Positions 1 through 14,853 of a stretch of DNA of 64,000 nt are shown here, piece by piece. The notes beneath the pieces were generated by a model that did no database searches, had not been told where the DNA came from, and worked only from the letters and a program-made list of their open reading frames with translations. Within the stretch, counting starts at the first letter, position 1; every line of letters begins with the position of its first letter. The stretch spans positions 62,001-126,000 of the forward strand of contig NZ_AP014879.1 in assembly GCF_002355735.1 (NCBI RefSeq), read 5' to 3'. A program made the translations under genes and the position numbers. The stretch comes from Sulfuricaulis limicola (GTDB lineage: Bacteria; Pseudomonadota; Gammaproteobacteria; Acidiferrobacterales; Sulfurifustaceae).

Positions 1-63
1 TTGTGTCAGGGAGCGTCCGGAAACCGGCGCGACCGACAGTATAAACCACAGTCCGGCCGCTGC

Positions 64-125
64 GGTATTTATGAACGCGACGCCTCCCCGTGCCGGAAAA
101 ATCTGCGGGAAAACCCATAAATACC
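64..125. repeat. Inverted repeat upstream of pilM
   Basis: GGTATTTATG at 64-73 is matched by its exact complement CATAAATACC at 116-125, with a 42-nt spacer. It lies in the spacer upstream of pilM, where many gammaproteobacteria carry a divergent ponA/mrcA gene (that gene would be outside this window). It may be a regulatory site for one or both directions; no binding protein can be assigned. Confidence 0.35.
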
Positions 126-140
126 GGCAAATTCAGCAAT

Positions 141-170
141 TTGTCATTTTCGAATTCTATGGTCTATATT
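141..170 (+). promoter_or_regulatory. Sigma-70-type promoter for pilMNOPQ
   Basis: A -35 box TTGTCA (141-146, five of six matches) is followed after 18 bp by TATATT (165-170, five of six). The predicted start near 177 leaves a leader of about 50 nt before the GTG start of pilM. The surrounding stretch is clearly more AT-rich than the genes around it. Confidence 0.5.
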
Positions 171-225
171 TGATCTACATTTATATGTATCAATCATAAC
201 TCAAGGATTTAGAGAGGAAAATAAA

Positions 226-1302
226 GTGAATGCCCTTTCGGGTTTATTTTCCAAAAAGAAGCCGCCACTGATAGGAATCGACATCAGCTCCTCTGCCGTC
301 AAGGTGCTCGAGCTGAGCCGGAACGGCGAGCATCTGCGCGTCGAGCGCTATGCGGTGGAACCCCTCCCCCAGAATGCCGTGGTCGAGCACGCCATCACGG
401 AAGTCGAGCAGGTGGCGCAGGTGGTGGAGCGCGCCATCAAGAAGTCCGGGACCAAGGTCAAGCACGCGGCCGTGGCGGTGCCGGCGGCGCATGTCATCAC
501 CAAGACCATCAAGATGGCGGCCAACCTGAGCGATCAGGACCGCCAGACGCAGGTGGAAATGGAGGCGGACCATTACATCCCCTATCCGCTGAACGAAATC
601 AATCTCGATTTCCAGGTTCTCGGCCCTTCGGAGAGCAATCCGGAAGAGGTGGACGTGCTGATGGCCGCCTGCCGCAAGGAAATCGTGGACGACTATCTCG
701 CCGTCATCCAGGCGCCAGGCCTGACGCCTTTGGTGGTGGATGTCGAAACCTATGCCATGGAGAACGCGTTCTCGCTCATCACCAGCCACATGCCCGGTGG
801 CGGCATGGAAAAGACCATTGCCGTGCTCGACATCGGCGCCACCGCGACCACCATCAACGTGGTGCACAACAATCGCTCGGTTTATACCCGCGATCATGCC
901 TTCGGCGGCCGGCAGCTGACGGAAGAGATCCAGCGCCGTTACGGCCTCTCTTATGAAGAGGCGGGGCTGGCCAAGAAACAGGGTGGCCTGCCGGACAATT
1001 ACCAGACCGACGTGCTGCGGCCCTTCATGGAGGCCATGTGCCAGGAAATCATGCGCGCCCTGCAGTTCTTCTACTCCTCGACGCCGTTCAACAGCGTGGA
1101 CCAGTTGCTGCTGGCGGGGGGCTGCGGACAGATCGCGGGCATCGATGAACTGGTGGCGGCTCGTATCGGCGTGCCGGCCATGGTGGCCAACCCCTTCGCC
1201 AGCATGTCGCTGGCCTCGCGCATCAAGCCGCAACATCTTTCCAATGACGCGCCTTCGCTCATGATCAGCTGCGGGCTCGCCATGCGGAGCTTCGACGAAT
1301 GA
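226..1302 (+). CDS. pilM: Type IV pilus inner-membrane platform protein PilM
   Basis: This 358-residue protein is an actin-like ATPase-fold protein that binds the cytoplasmic N-terminus of PilN and helps assemble the pilus alignment complex. The N-terminus reads GIDISSSAVKVLEL, a phosphate-1 loop typical of the FtsA/PilM fold, and a second nucleotide-binding loop (VLDIGATATTINVV) lies near residue 200. The start is GTG, supported by AGAGAGGAAA at 211-220. It is the first gene of pilMNOPQ, and each following gene overlaps the previous one by ATGA, which implies translational coupling. Confidence 0.95.
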   Translation: MNALSGLFSKKKPPLIGIDISSSAVKVLELSRNGEHLRVERYAVEPLPQNAVVEHAITEVEQVAQVVERAIKKSGTKVKHAAVAVPAAHVITKTIKMAANLSDQDRQTQVEMEADHYIPYPLNEINLDFQVLGPSESNPEEVDVLMAACRKEIVDDYLAVIQAPGLTPLVVDVETYAMENAFSLITSHMPGGGMEKTIAVLDIGATATTINVVHNNRSVYTRDHAFGGRQLTEEIQRRYGLSYEEAGLAKKQGGLPDNYQTDVLRPFMEAMCQEIMRALQFFYSSTPFNSVDQLLLAGGCGQIAGIDELVAARIGVPAMVANPFASMSLASRIKPQHLSNDAPSLMISCGLAMRSFDE

Positions 1303-1874
1303 CCACCCGCATTAACCTTCTTCCATGGCGCGAAATGCGCCGCAAGGAACAGGACCGCCAGTTGCTGACGATCGCCGTTGGCGCGTGGATCCTGATGGGC
1401 GTGATCATCTTCTATGCGCATGTGCATGTCAGCGCGCTCATAGAAAACCAGAACAAGCGCAACGAGTTCCTGAATCAGGAAATCGCCAAAGTCGAGCTGG
1501 AAATCAAGGAAATTGCCGAGCTGAAAAAGAAGCGCGCCGACCTGATCGCGCGCATGAACGTGATCTACCAGCTGCAGGGAGACCGCGCCAAGGTGGTGCA
1601 TCTTTTCGACGAGCTGGCGCGCAAGCTGCCGGAAGGCGTCTATCTGGTGTCATTGAATCATACCGGCAGCAGCATCGCGCTCAAGGGTGTGGCCCAATCC
1701 AATGCCCGCGTCTCGGCGCTCATGCGCAACCTGGCCGCGTCCGACTGGTTCGCCGAGCCGGAACTTGAAGTGATCACCGTCAAGGCTCAGGGAAGCGATC
1801 GCGTCAGCGAGTTTTCACTCAAGGTCAAGCCAGTCGCGAAGCAGCAGAGCAAGATCGAGGATACTGGCACATGA
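1299..1874 (+). CDS. pilN: Type IV pilus assembly protein PilN
   Basis: This 191-residue bitopic inner-membrane protein belongs to the pilus alignment subcomplex. The short N-terminus (MTTRINLLPWREMRR) carries the INLLPWR motif that docks PilM. A membrane helix follows at about residues 24-44, then a periplasmic coiled coil rich in E and K (about 50-85), then a ferredoxin-like domain that pairs with PilO. The start overlaps the pilM stop by 4 nt. Confidence 0.95.
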   Translation: MTTRINLLPWREMRRKEQDRQLLTIAVGAWILMGVIIFYAHVHVSALIENQNKRNEFLNQEIAKVELEIKEIAELKKKRADLIARMNVIYQLQGDRAKVVHLFDELARKLPEGVYLVSLNHTGSSIALKGVAQSNARVSALMRNLAASDWFAEPELEVITVKAQGSDRVSEFSLKVKPVAKQQSKIEDTGT

Positions 1875-2491
1875 CCCTGGACGATCTGAAAAATATCGAT
1901 GTCAACAACCTCAGCTCCTGGCCGGTGCCGATCAAGATCGCCGGCATCCTGTTCGTATGCGGCGTCATACTTTTTGCCGGTTTCTGGTTTCTGATCCAGG
2001 GCGAACTGGACGAGTATGGCGCGGCGCAAAAAACCGAGGAGGGCCTGCGCGAGACCTACCTGAACAAGAAGGCCCTGGCGATCAATCTGCCGGTCTACCG
2101 GGAGCAGATGGAAGAAATGGAACAGACCTTCGGCAGCCTGCTGCGGCAGTTGCCCAATACCACGGAAGTTCCCGATCTGCTGGTGGACATCACTCAGGCC
2201 GGGCTCGGCCGCGGTCTGGAGTTCGCGCTGTTCCGCCCGGAAAAGGAACTACCCAAGGATTTCTACGCTGAACTGCCGATCAGCATCCAGGTACGCGGCA
2301 GTTATCATGAGCTGGCGCAGTTCGTCAGTGATGTTGCCGCGCTGCCCCGCATCGTGACGTTTGGCGACATTAATATTTCATCTGGAAAAGACAGCAAGCT
2401 GACCATGGCGGCCAAGGCCAAGACCTATCGCTATCTGGAGGGAGGCAGCGCCCCGAAGTCGCCGGCAATGAAACCCCGGGGACGGAAATGA
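1871..2491 (+). CDS. pilO: Type IV pilus assembly protein PilO
   Basis: This 206-residue inner-membrane protein forms heterodimers with PilN and links the platform to PilP. One membrane helix (about residues 22-44, IKIAGILFVCGVILFAGFWF) is followed by a periplasmic coiled coil and an alpha/beta domain. The C-terminal 20 residues are basic and proline-rich. It overlaps both pilN and pilP by 4 nt. Confidence 0.94.
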   Translation: MTLDDLKNIDVNNLSSWPVPIKIAGILFVCGVILFAGFWFLIQGELDEYGAAQKTEEGLRETYLNKKALAINLPVYREQMEEMEQTFGSLLRQLPNTTEVPDLLVDITQAGLGRGLEFALFRPEKELPKDFYAELPISIQVRGSYHELAQFVSDVAALPRIVTFGDINISSGKDSKLTMAAKAKTYRYLEGGSAPKSPAMKPRGRK

Positions 2492-3015
2492 CAGCCATGA
2501 AACCGGTACTCCCTCTGTTGATGGCGGTCCTGTTTTGCGCGGCCCTGAGCGGCTGCAGCAGCGACGGCCTGGAAGACCTGCGTGATTTCGTCAAGAACGC
2601 CCATGCCGACAGAAAACCGAAAGTGGAACCGCTGCCGGAAATCAAGATGCAGGAAACCTTTATCTATAGCTCCGCGAACCTGACGGATCCTTTTGGCGCC
2701 TTCAATCTCAAGCCGCAGGGACAGAAGAGTGCAAGCGGCCCGCGCCCCGATCCGAACCGGCGCAAGGAACCGCTCGAGGACTATCCGCTGGACGCGCTGA
2801 AGATGGTCGGCACGCTTACGCGTGGCAAGCAGGCATGGGCCGTGATCCAGGCGCCGGACGGGACGGTGCACCGCGCCCAGGTGGGCGATCACCTGGGACA
2901 GAACTCCGGCATGATCAACAAGATCACCGATGAAAAAGTTGATCTGATTGAATTGATACAGGGAACGATGGGCGACTGGGTCGAACGTGAAGCCAACCTG
3001 ACATTGCTGGAATGA
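2488..3015 (+). CDS. pilP: Type IV pilus lipoprotein PilP
   Basis: This 175-residue lipoprotein bridges the PilNO dimer to the secretin PilQ in the periplasm. It has a short signal sequence with lipobox LSGC (lipid Cys near residue 22), a disordered basic and proline-rich stretch, and a C-terminal beta domain containing the family phrase LDALKMVGTL. The length is normal for the family. It overlaps pilO by 4 nt, and its stop overlaps the first possible pilQ ATG. Confidence 0.94.
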   Translation: MTAMKPVLPLLMAVLFCAALSGCSSDGLEDLRDFVKNAHADRKPKVEPLPEIKMQETFIYSSANLTDPFGAFNLKPQGQKSASGPRPDPNRRKEPLEDYPLDALKMVGTLTRGKQAWAVIQAPDGTVHRAQVGDHLGQNSGMINKITDEKVDLIELIQGTMGDWVEREANLTLLE

Positions 3016-3041
3016 ACTGGACAAATCAAGGCAGGAACATC

Positions 3042-5645
3042 ATGAAACAGCAGACACTAATCTTGCGCACGATCATGGCCACCGCTGGTCGTTGCTTGGC
3101 GTTGTTGCTCGCTTTGGCAGGGACCACCGTCACCGCATCGGGTGCGGAGATCCAGTCTCTTGTCTGGGAACCGGGAAGCGATACGCCGGTGCTGCAGGTG
3201 CGCATGAGCGGCGAGGGCGCCTACACCACCCAGGTGCTGGAAGACGGTCAGCGGCTGCGCATCAGTTTTCCCGACAGCAGCATGGGACCGGCACTCGCCG
3301 AAATTCAGGGGCTGGACAAGGTGAAGGGCGTGTATCCCTATCTGGCGGATAACGGCACGGCGGTGGTGGTGGATTTGCTGATGAACGAACCCGGCCAGCT
3401 GGATGTGCAGAAAGCCGAATACGGATACCGGGTGGTGGCTTCCTCCTCCGCGGCGCCGTCATCGACGGCGGCCGTTCCCGCGCCCGCCACGGTGGCTGTC
3501 GCGCCCAAGGCCGAGGCACCCGCTCCGGAGCAACCGGCCGCGGCGCCGGCAGTGGACGACAGGAATTCCATCGAGGATATCGTCTACACCAAACTGCCGG
3601 GTGACCGGATCCAGATTACCTTCAAGATGACGAAGCCGCCCGTCGAGCCGAACGCCTTCACCATCACCAATCCGGCGCGGATCTCGCTGGATTTTCCGAA
3701 TACCCGGGTCGGGCTGGAAAAGAAAAGTCTCGCGGTCAAGGAGGCAGCCGTGACCAGCGTGACCGCGATCGAGGCCGAGGACCGCACGCGCGTGGTACTG
3801 AGCCTGATCAAGCCGGTCGCGTATTCCACCAGCATCGAGGGCAACAATTTTGCCGTGACCGTGGAAGCGCCCGTCAGCGCCATCGCCGGGGCGGTGGAAC
3901 CGAAGACCACGCATTTCGCCAGCACCCGCAAGGCCGGAAAATTCAGCCTGAAAGGCATCGATTTCCGGCGTGGGCCGCAGGGCGACGGCAAGATCATCAT
4001 CAACCTGTCCGATCCCGCCGTGGGCATCGACATCCGCGAACAGGCCGGCGAGATCATGCTGGACTTCCTGAACACTGCCGCACCTGCCGAGTTGCAACGC
4101 CGGCTTGACGTGGTGGACTTCGCCACCCCGGTGCAGACGATCGACACCTTTGTGCAGGGCAAGAACACGCGCATGATCATCACGCCCAAGGGCAAGTACG
4201 AGCACCTGGCCTACCAGACCGGCAATGTCTTCACCGTCAGCGTCAAGCCGGTGATCGAGAAGCCGGATGAGAAAAAGGTGGACGAGTTCGGCTATTCCGG
4301 CGAGAAACTGTCGCTCAATTTCCAGAACATCGAAGCGCGCGCCGCGTTGCAGGTGCTGGCGGATTTCACCGGTCTCAATTTCGTCGTGAGCGACACCGTC
4401 AGGGGATCGCTGACGCTGCGCCTGAAGGACGTACCGTGGGACCAGGCGCTCGACCTGATCCTGGACAGCAAGAACCTGGCGATGCGCCGCAAGGGCAACG
4501 TGATCACGGTCGCGCCCGCGCCCGAGGTGGCGGCCAAGGAGAAGGCCAATCTGGAAGCGACCAAGGCGGTCGTCGAGCTCGAACCGCTGGTCTCGGAGCT
4601 GATCCAGATCAATTACGCCAAGGCTGAAGACATCGCCAGCCTGCTCAAGTCCATCAAGGCCGTGACCACCGCCAGCGCCCAGGAACATCCGGTGTTCGGC
4701 AGTGCCGCCACCGGCGCCACCGTCGAACGGTCGAGTTCCTCGAATACGCTGTTGTCGCCGCGCGGACAGGTGACCGTGGATGAGCGGACCAATTCCCTCC
4801 TGATCCAGGACACACCGGGAAAAATCCGCGAGGTACGCCAACTGATTGCCAAGCTGGATCAGCCCGTGCGTCAGGTGATGATCGAATCCCGTCTGGTGGA
4901 GGCGACCGACAATTTCAGCAAGTCGTTGGGCGTGCGTTTTGGTACCAAGTACACCGATACCTCTCCCAGCGGCCGCGGCGGCGCGGTATCGGGCACGGTA
5001 AGCGACAGCTCTTCCATTGTTGCGGCTGGAACGCTTTCCGCCAATTCCAGCGGTCTTAATGTCAATTTGCCGTCCCCCGGCATCGGCACGTCCGTGGCCG
5101 GTTCCATCGGCATCACCATTGCCAAGGTCGGTTCAAATGGCGGCCTGTTGAATCTGGAATTGTCGGCCCTGGAGCAGGAAGGCAACGGCAAGGTTATTTC
5201 CAGTCCGCGCATCATTACGGCCAATCAAAAGAAAGCCGTAATCGAACAGGGCCAGGAACGCGTGTTCACTACCAGTGTGCTGGGCGTCGGTTCCGTGGTT
5301 ACCAAAAAAGCGACGCTTAAACTCGAAGTTACACCCCAGATCACGCCGGATGACCGCGTCAATCTGGAGGTGAATATCACCAAGGACAACTTCACCGATG
5401 CCATCAACGGTGTACTGAACATCAAGGACATCAAGACCCAAGTGCTGCTCGACAATGGCGAAACTGTGGTCATCGGCGGTATCTACGAACAGGACAAGAC
5501 CGATACCATCACCAAGGTCCCGTTCTTGGGCGATCTCCCCCTGCTCGGCTGGTTGTTCAAGGGCAAGGAGACCAAGGACAACAAGACCGAGCTGCTGATT
5601 TTCCTCACGCCCCGGATTCTCTCGGATAACCTGAGCCTGCGCTGA
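3042..5645 (+). CDS. pilQ: Type IV pilus secretin PilQ
   Basis: This is the outer-membrane secretin through which the pilus passes. I chose ATG 3042 because AGGAA lies 5-9 nt upstream and a clean signal peptide then follows (MKQQTLILRT..., ending near SGA). An in-frame ATG at 3012 would add ten residues and preserve the 4-nt overlap seen elsewhere in the operon. In order: two AMIN domains (peptidoglycan binding), an Ala/Pro linker, a secretin/TonB short N-terminal domain, an N1-type domain and the C-terminal secretin domain ending in LTPRIL. With the 3042 start it is 867 residues, at the long end of the family. Confidence 0.95.
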   Translation: MKQQTLILRTIMATAGRCLALLLALAGTTVTASGAEIQSLVWEPGSDTPVLQVRMSGEGAYTTQVLEDGQRLRISFPDSSMGPALAEIQGLDKVKGVYPYLADNGTAVVVDLLMNEPGQLDVQKAEYGYRVVASSSAAPSSTAAVPAPATVAVAPKAEAPAPEQPAAAPAVDDRNSIEDIVYTKLPGDRIQITFKMTKPPVEPNAFTITNPARISLDFPNTRVGLEKKSLAVKEAAVTSVTAIEAEDRTRVVLSLIKPVAYSTSIEGNNFAVTVEAPVSAIAGAVEPKTTHFASTRKAGKFSLKGIDFRRGPQGDGKIIINLSDPAVGIDIREQAGEIMLDFLNTAAPAELQRRLDVVDFATPVQTIDTFVQGKNTRMIITPKGKYEHLAYQTGNVFTVSVKPVIEKPDEKKVDEFGYSGEKLSLNFQNIEARAALQVLADFTGLNFVVSDTVRGSLTLRLKDVPWDQALDLILDSKNLAMRRKGNVITVAPAPEVAAKEKANLEATKAVVELEPLVSELIQINYAKAEDIASLLKSIKAVTTASAQEHPVFGSAATGATVERSSSSNTLLSPRGQVTVDERTNSLLIQDTPGKIREVRQLIAKLDQPVRQVMIESRLVEATDNFSKSLGVRFGTKYTDTSPSGRGGAVSGTVSDSSSIVAAGTLSANSSGLNVNLPSPGIGTSVAGSIGITIAKVGSNGGLLNLELSALEQEGNGKVISSPRIITANQKKAVIEQGQERVFTTSVLGVGSVVTKKATLKLEVTPQITPDDRVNLEVNITKDNFTDAINGVLNIKDIKTQVLLDNGETVVIGGIYEQDKTDTITKVPFLGDLPLLGWLFKGKETKDNKTELLIFLTPRILSDNLSLR

Positions 5646-5657
5646 GCCTTCCCTGAC

Positions 5658-5690
5658 AACCCCGCCGCCGAATGGCGGCGGGGTTGCTTG
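5658..5690 (+). terminator. Terminator-like hairpin after pilQ
   Basis: A perfect 12-bp stem (AACCCCGCCGCC 5658-5669, GGCGGCGGGGTT 5674-5685) has a 4-nt GAAT loop. The following tract, GCTTGATTT, is only moderately T-rich, so termination may be partial and allow readthrough into aroK. Confidence 0.7.
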
Positions 5691-5722
5691 ATTTATGGTC
5701 GGGATGCTGGCATACCTGAACC

Positions 5723-6265
5723 ATGAGCCGGCCGGACAATATCTTCCTGATCGGTCCGATGGGAGCGGGGAAATCCACCATCGGACGCCATCTTGCCGAA
5801 CTGCTGAACAAGGAATTCCGGGATTCCGACCACGAAATCGAGAAGCGCACCGGTGCCGGCATCCCGCTTATATTCGAAATCGAGGGCGAGGCCGGCTTCC
5901 GCAACCGCGAATCGTCGATCCTGGATGATCTGACGCGCCAGTCCAATCTGGTGCTGGCCACCGGTGGCGGCATCATCCTGTCCCCGGACAATCGCAAAAT
6001 CCTGCATGAGCGCGGCATCGTGGTGTATCTGCATGCCCCGCTGGAAACGCTGCTCGCCCGCACGCGCCGCGACCGCCATCGTCCGCTCCTGCAGACCGCC
6101 GACCGCCGCCGCACGCTGGAGGATATTCTCAAGGCGCGTGAACCTATTTACCGCGAAGCGGCGGACTTTGTCATTGAAACCTCGCACCGCTCGCCGGTGA
6201 GCGTGGCGCGCGAGATCGTTCGCAAACTGGAATCGCATGTTAAAAATGAAAACCTTGCCTCTTGA
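5723..6265 (+). CDS. aroK: Shikimate kinase
   Basis: This 180-residue enzyme phosphorylates shikimate at the 3-OH using ATP, the fifth step to chorismate. The Walker A motif GPMGAGKS lies near residues 11-18. The shikimate-binding DSDHEIE (about 33-39), the FRNRES arginine region and the GGG of LATGGGII are all present, as is the lid arginine in RDRHRPLL. It has the usual length and the usual position after pilQ. Its end overlaps aroB by 29 nt. Confidence 0.95.
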   Translation: MSRPDNIFLIGPMGAGKSTIGRHLAELLNKEFRDSDHEIEKRTGAGIPLIFEIEGEAGFRNRESSILDDLTRQSNLVLATGGGIILSPDNRKILHERGIVVYLHAPLETLLARTRRDRHRPLLQTADRRRTLEDILKAREPIYREAADFVIETSHRSPVSVAREIVRKLESHVKNENLAS

Positions 6266-7331
6266 TCTCGGCGAACGCAGCTACCCGATCCACATCGGCT
6301 CCGGCCTGCTCGGCCAGGCCGACATGCTCAAAAAACATGTCACCGGCAGCCGGGTCGCCATCGTGACCAATGAAACCGTGGCGCCGCTGTATCTGGCGAA
6401 AGTGCGCGGGCACCTGGGCGCCCTGCAACCGCTGGAGGTGATCCTGCCGGACGGCGAGCAGTACAAGACGCTCGAGGTGCTGAACCGGATTTTCGATGCC
6501 CTGCTGACGGCGCGCTGTGACCGGCGCACCACCGTTATCGCGCTCGGCGGCGGTGTCATCGGCGACATGGCCGGTTTTGCCGCGGCCAGTTACCAGCGCG
6601 GTGTGCCTTTCATCCAGGTGCCGACCACGCTGTTGTCGCAGGTGGATTCCTCGGTCGGCGGCAAGACCGGCGTCAATCATCCGCTCGGCAAGAACATGAT
6701 CGGCGCCTTCTACCAGCCGCGCGCGGTGATCATCGATACCGACACGCTCAACACCCTGCCGGACCGCGAATTGGCGTCCGGGCTGGCCGAGGTGATCAAG
6801 TATGGATTGATCCGTGACCCCGAGTTTTTTGCCTGGCTGGAAACGAATCTGGATAAACTGCTGGCGCGTGACCCGGAGGCACTGGCCTACGCCATCCACC
6901 GCTCCTGCCGCAACAAGGCCGAGGTGGTGGCGGCGGACGAGCGTGAATCCGGCGTGCGCGCCACGCTCAATCTGGGCCACACCTTCGGCCACGCGATCGA
7001 GACCGGTCTGGGCTACGGCGCATGGCTGCATGGCGAAGCCATTGCCGCGGGCATGGCGATGGCGGCGGACCTGTCGCGCCGGCTCGGCTGGCTGAAGGCC
7101 GCGGAAACCGCGCGCATTGAAAAACTGATCCGGCGCGCGCGCCTGCCGGTACGCGCGCCCGGCTCGCTCTCGCCCGCGCGCTTTCTCGAGCTCATGGCCG
7201 TGGACAAGAAGGTGCTGGACGGCCGCCTGCGGCTGGTGCTGCTCAAACATCTCGGCGAGGCCGTGGTGACCGACGAATGTCCGCGCGCCGAACTCGAGGC
7301 CACGCTCGCGTCCATGCGCGAAGCAGCGTAA
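6237..7331 (+). CDS. aroB: 3-dehydroquinate synthase
   Basis: This 364-residue NAD-dependent, divalent-metal enzyme converts DAHP to 3-dehydroquinate. It has the glycine-rich NAD motif GGGVIGD, the phrase [20 protein letters not shown], and metal ligands in the E-V-I-K-Y, HTFGH and HGEAIA segments. The start may be ATG 6237 or ATG 6246; both lie inside the aroK coding end, so the two genes are translationally coupled. The aroK-aroB pairing is standard in gammaproteobacteria. Confidence 0.95.
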   Translation: MLKMKTLPLDLGERSYPIHIGSGLLGQADMLKKHVTGSRVAIVTNETVAPLYLAKVRGHLGALQPLEVILPDGEQYKTLEVLNRIFDALLTARCDRRTTVIALGGGVIGDMAGFAAASYQRGVPFIQVPTTLLSQVDSSVGGKTGVNHPLGKNMIGAFYQPRAVIIDTDTLNTLPDRELASGLAEVIKYGLIRDPEFFAWLETNLDKLLARDPEALAYAIHRSCRNKAEVVAADERESGVRATLNLGHTFGHAIETGLGYGAWLHGEAIAAGMAMAADLSRRLGWLKAAETARIEKLIRRARLPVRAPGSLSPARFLELMAVDKKVLDGRLRLVLLKHLGEAVVTDECPRAELEATLASMREAA

Positions 7332-7345
7332 CCAAAAGCACAATA

Positions 7346-7429
7346 GACAGGATTTACGGGATTAACAGGATTAAATCATGAAAGTTAAATACTGGTTTTT
7401 GAAATCCTGTGAATCCTGTTAATCCTGTC
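7346..7429. repeat. Inverted triplet repeat, 9-nt unit (aroB-dgt spacer)
   Basis: The left arm (7346-7372) is three tandem 9-nt units of the form ACAGGATTN. The right arm (7403-7429) is its reverse complement with 24 of 27 positions matching. About 30 nt separate the arms. A second copy with the same unit lies at 55562-55653. Transcribed, it would fold into a long hairpin between aroB and dgt. Confidence 0.9.
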
Positions 7430-7446
7430 CAATCCCGTTTTTAGGT

Positions 7447-8592
7447 ATGCTCGCTTCTTACGCCGCTACCGAAAAAACCTCGCGTGGAAGACGGTATCCG
7501 GAAGCCTCGCCCGCGAACCGTTCCGAGTATCAGCGCGACCGCGACCGCATCATCCACAGCGCCGCGTTCCGCCGCCTTGAGTACAAGACCCAGGTCTTCA
7601 TCAACCACGAAGGCGACCTGTTCCGCACGCGCCTGACGCACTCGATCGAGGTGGCGCAGATCGCGCGCTCCATCGCCCGCGCGCTCGGACTCAACGAGGA
7701 TCTGACCGAGGCCATCGCGCTGGCGCATGATCTCGGGCACACGCCCTTCGGTCATTCGGGCCAGGACGCGCTCAATGAATGCCTGCGCGATTACGGCGGC
7801 TTCGAGCACAACCTGCAATCGCTGCGCGTGGTGGACCTGCTGGAGGAACGCTATGCCGAATTTCCCGGTCTCAACCTCACCTTCGAAACGCGCGAGGGCA
7901 TCCTCAAGCACTGCTCGCCCAGGAACGCCCGCGAACTGGGCGAGCTGGGCAGACGCTTCCTGGAAAAGACCCAGCCCGGCCTGGAGGCGCAACTGGTCAA
8001 CATCGCCGACGAGATCGCCTACAACAATCACGACGTGGACGACGGTCTGCGTTCCGGGTTGATCACGCTGGAACAGTTGCAACCTGTGGCCCTGTTCGCC
8101 AGGCAATACGACGAGGTCATGCGCCGCTATCCGGACATTCCACCACGGCGCGCCATTTACGAGACCATCCGCCGCATGATCGGTCAGGTGGTCACCGACC
8201 TGATCGAGAACAGCCGGCACCAGATCGCGCAGGCCGGGATCAAGAGTATCGAGGACGTACGTCGCTATCCCGGGCCCCTGATCACCTATACCCCGGAAGT
8301 GGCCGAAAAGTCCCGCGAACTCAAGCGTTTTCTGCGGCAGAACCTGTACGCGCATGAGCGCGTGACGCGCATGATGGGCGAGGCGATACAGATCGTACGC
8401 CAGCTGTTTGAGGCCTTTATGAAAAAGCCGGCATTACTGCCAGATCAATACCAGGAAAAACTCCGGCAGCCGAATGGGGTTGGCGAGCAGGCTCGCATCA
8501 TCGCCGATTACATCGCCGGCATGACCGATCGCTATGCCATGCGCGAGCATGCGCGGCTGTTTGGCCGTCCCGGGGCGCCAGCCGGCGGCTAA
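7447..8592 (+). CDS. dgt: Deoxyguanosinetriphosphate triphosphohydrolase-like protein
   Basis: This 381-residue HD-domain enzyme is predicted to cleave dNTPs to deoxynucleosides and triphosphate. The metal site is visible as [11 protein letters not shown], the HD pair of [12 protein letters not shown] and a further D in [16 protein letters not shown]. Its length matches the short dGTPase-like family rather than E. coli Dgt (about 505 residues), so substrate range is uncertain. No strong ribosome site precedes ATG 7447, and the spacer is filled by an inverted repeat. Confidence 0.88.
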   Translation: MLASYAATEKTSRGRRYPEASPANRSEYQRDRDRIIHSAAFRRLEYKTQVFINHEGDLFRTRLTHSIEVAQIARSIARALGLNEDLTEAIALAHDLGHTPFGHSGQDALNECLRDYGGFEHNLQSLRVVDLLEERYAEFPGLNLTFETREGILKHCSPRNARELGELGRRFLEKTQPGLEAQLVNIADEIAYNNHDVDDGLRSGLITLEQLQPVALFARQYDEVMRRYPDIPPRRAIYETIRRMIGQVVTDLIENSRHQIAQAGIKSIEDVRRYPGPLITYTPEVAEKSRELKRFLRQNLYAHERVTRMMGEAIQIVRQLFEAFMKKPALLPDQYQEKLRQPNGVGEQARIIADYIAGMTDRYAMREHARLFGRPGAPAGG

Positions 8593-8659
8593 AAGCCGTT
8601 TCCGCTCAGCCGTTTCGTTCCCGATTCGCCCCAAAAGCCACAGTTCCCCACGGGTTCCA

Positions 8660-8688
8660 TTGAACCGGCCTCGGTGGGCCGGTATACT
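8660..8688 (+). promoter_or_regulatory. Sigma-70 promoter for gltBD with palindromic spacer
   Basis: TTGAAC (8660-8665) and TATACT (8683-8688) are separated by exactly 17 bp. The spacer is occupied by a perfect 7-bp inverted repeat, ACCGGCC (8664-8670) and GGCCGGT (8677-8683), which also touches both boxes and could be a repressor operator. The predicted start near 8695 leaves a leader of roughly 160 nt before gltB. Confidence 0.6.
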
Positions 8689-8852
8689 TTTCGCCCCTTT
8701 TGCTCGTGTTTTTTCGAGGTTTTCGCGGGCAGAAGAACGAATTTCCCCGATCCGGGCCAAACCCCCGCTGGTGAGTTCGAAAGCACGCACGGCTGACGGC
8801 GCGCCGGCAGGTATGGTGCCGGATGGCTGCCGGCGGTGAATGAAAACGGTGA

Positions 8853-13395
<4,543 letters not shown>

Positions 13396-13403
<8 letters not shown>

Positions 13404-14841
13404 GATCACCGGTTTCATCGAGTTTCATCGCGCCAAGCAGCCCTATCGTCCCGTCGCCGAACGGGTACGCGACTGGAAGCAGGTCATGGCGGCGTTTCCC
13501 GAGGACGTGCTCAGGAAGCAGGGCGCGCGCTGCATGGATTGCGGCATCCCGTTCTGCCACCAGGGCTGCCCGCTGGGCAATCTCATTCCCGACTGGAATG
13601 ACCTGGTTTACCGCGGCCAGTGGCAGGAGGCCATCGAGCGCCTGCACGCGACCAATAATTTCCCGGATTTCACCGGCACGCTCTGCCCCGCGCCCTGCGA
13701 GGGCGCGTGCGTGCTCGGCATCAACGACGACCCGGTGACGATCAAGGCCATCGAGTTGGCGATTATTGATCGCGCTTTCCAGGAAGGCTGGATCAAGCCC
13801 GAACCGCCGAAAGTGCTCACCGGCAAAAAAGTCGCCGTTGTCGGTTCCGGCCCCGCCGGCCTGGCGGGTGCGCAGCAACTGCGCCGCGCCGGCCACGAGG
13901 TCACGGTGTTCGAGCGCGATGACCGCATCGGCGGCTTGCTGCGCTACGGCATTCCCGAATTCAAGATGGAAAAGAAAGTCCTCGACCGACGCATCGAACA
14001 GATGAAGGCCGAAGGCGTGGTGTTCAAGGCCAAGGCGCACATCGGCGTGAATGTCCCGGTCGATGAACTGAAGCAGAATTTCGACGCGATTCTGCTCGCC
14101 GGCGGCGCCTGCGCCCCGCGCGACCTGAAGGTCCCGGGCCGTGAACTCCAGGGCGTGCACTTTGCCATGGAGTATCTGGCGCAATCCAACCGCCGTTGCG
14201 AGGGCGACAAGATTGCCGCGGAGCAGGAGATATTGGCGAAGGGCAAGCCGGTCGTGATCATCGGCGGTGGCGACACCGGCGCCGACTGCCTCGGTACCGC
14301 GAACCGCCAAGGCGCGAAGAGCGTGCACCAGCTGGAAATCATGCCGCGCCCGCCCGAGCACCGGGCCGCGAACAACCCTTGGCCCGAATATCCCTATATC
14401 TATCGCGTGGCCTCGGCGCACGAGGAAGGCGTGGAACGGGTGTATTCGGTCTCGACCAAGCGCTTCATCGGCGACGAGCAGGGCCGCGTCAAGGCGCTCG
14501 AACTGGTGAAGGTCGAGCTGGTCCAGGAAGGCGGCCGCACCGGCTTCAAGGAAATTCCGGGCAGCGAGTTCACCCTGCCGGCGGAGCTGGTATTGCTGGC
14601 CATGGGCTTTACCGGTCCCGAGAAGCCGGGCATGCTGGAAGGCCTGGGCGTGAAACTCACCGAGCGCGGTAACGTCTGGCGCGACGGCAACTGGATGACC
14701 AGCGTGCCGGGCGTGTTCACCGCCGGTGACATGCAGCGCGGCCAGTCGTTGATCGTCTGGGCCATCGCCGAGGCACGCTCGGCCGCCCGCGGCATCGACA
14801 AATATCTCACGGGCGCGTCCGACCTCCCCGCGCCTTTGTAA
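13396..14841 (+). CDS. gltD: Glutamate synthase small subunit
   Basis: This 481-residue beta subunit takes electrons from NADPH through FAD and 4Fe-4S clusters to the alpha subunit. N-terminal cluster cysteines are C46, C49, C54 and C58 ([13 protein letters not shown]), with more in CPAPCEGAC. The FAD-binding [10 protein letters not shown] and the NADPH-binding GGGDTGADC motifs are intact, and the C-terminal [17 protein letters not shown] closes the FAD site. It begins inside the end of gltB, so the subunits are likely made together. Confidence 0.97.
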
Positions 14842-14853
14842 AAAGAAAATCTA

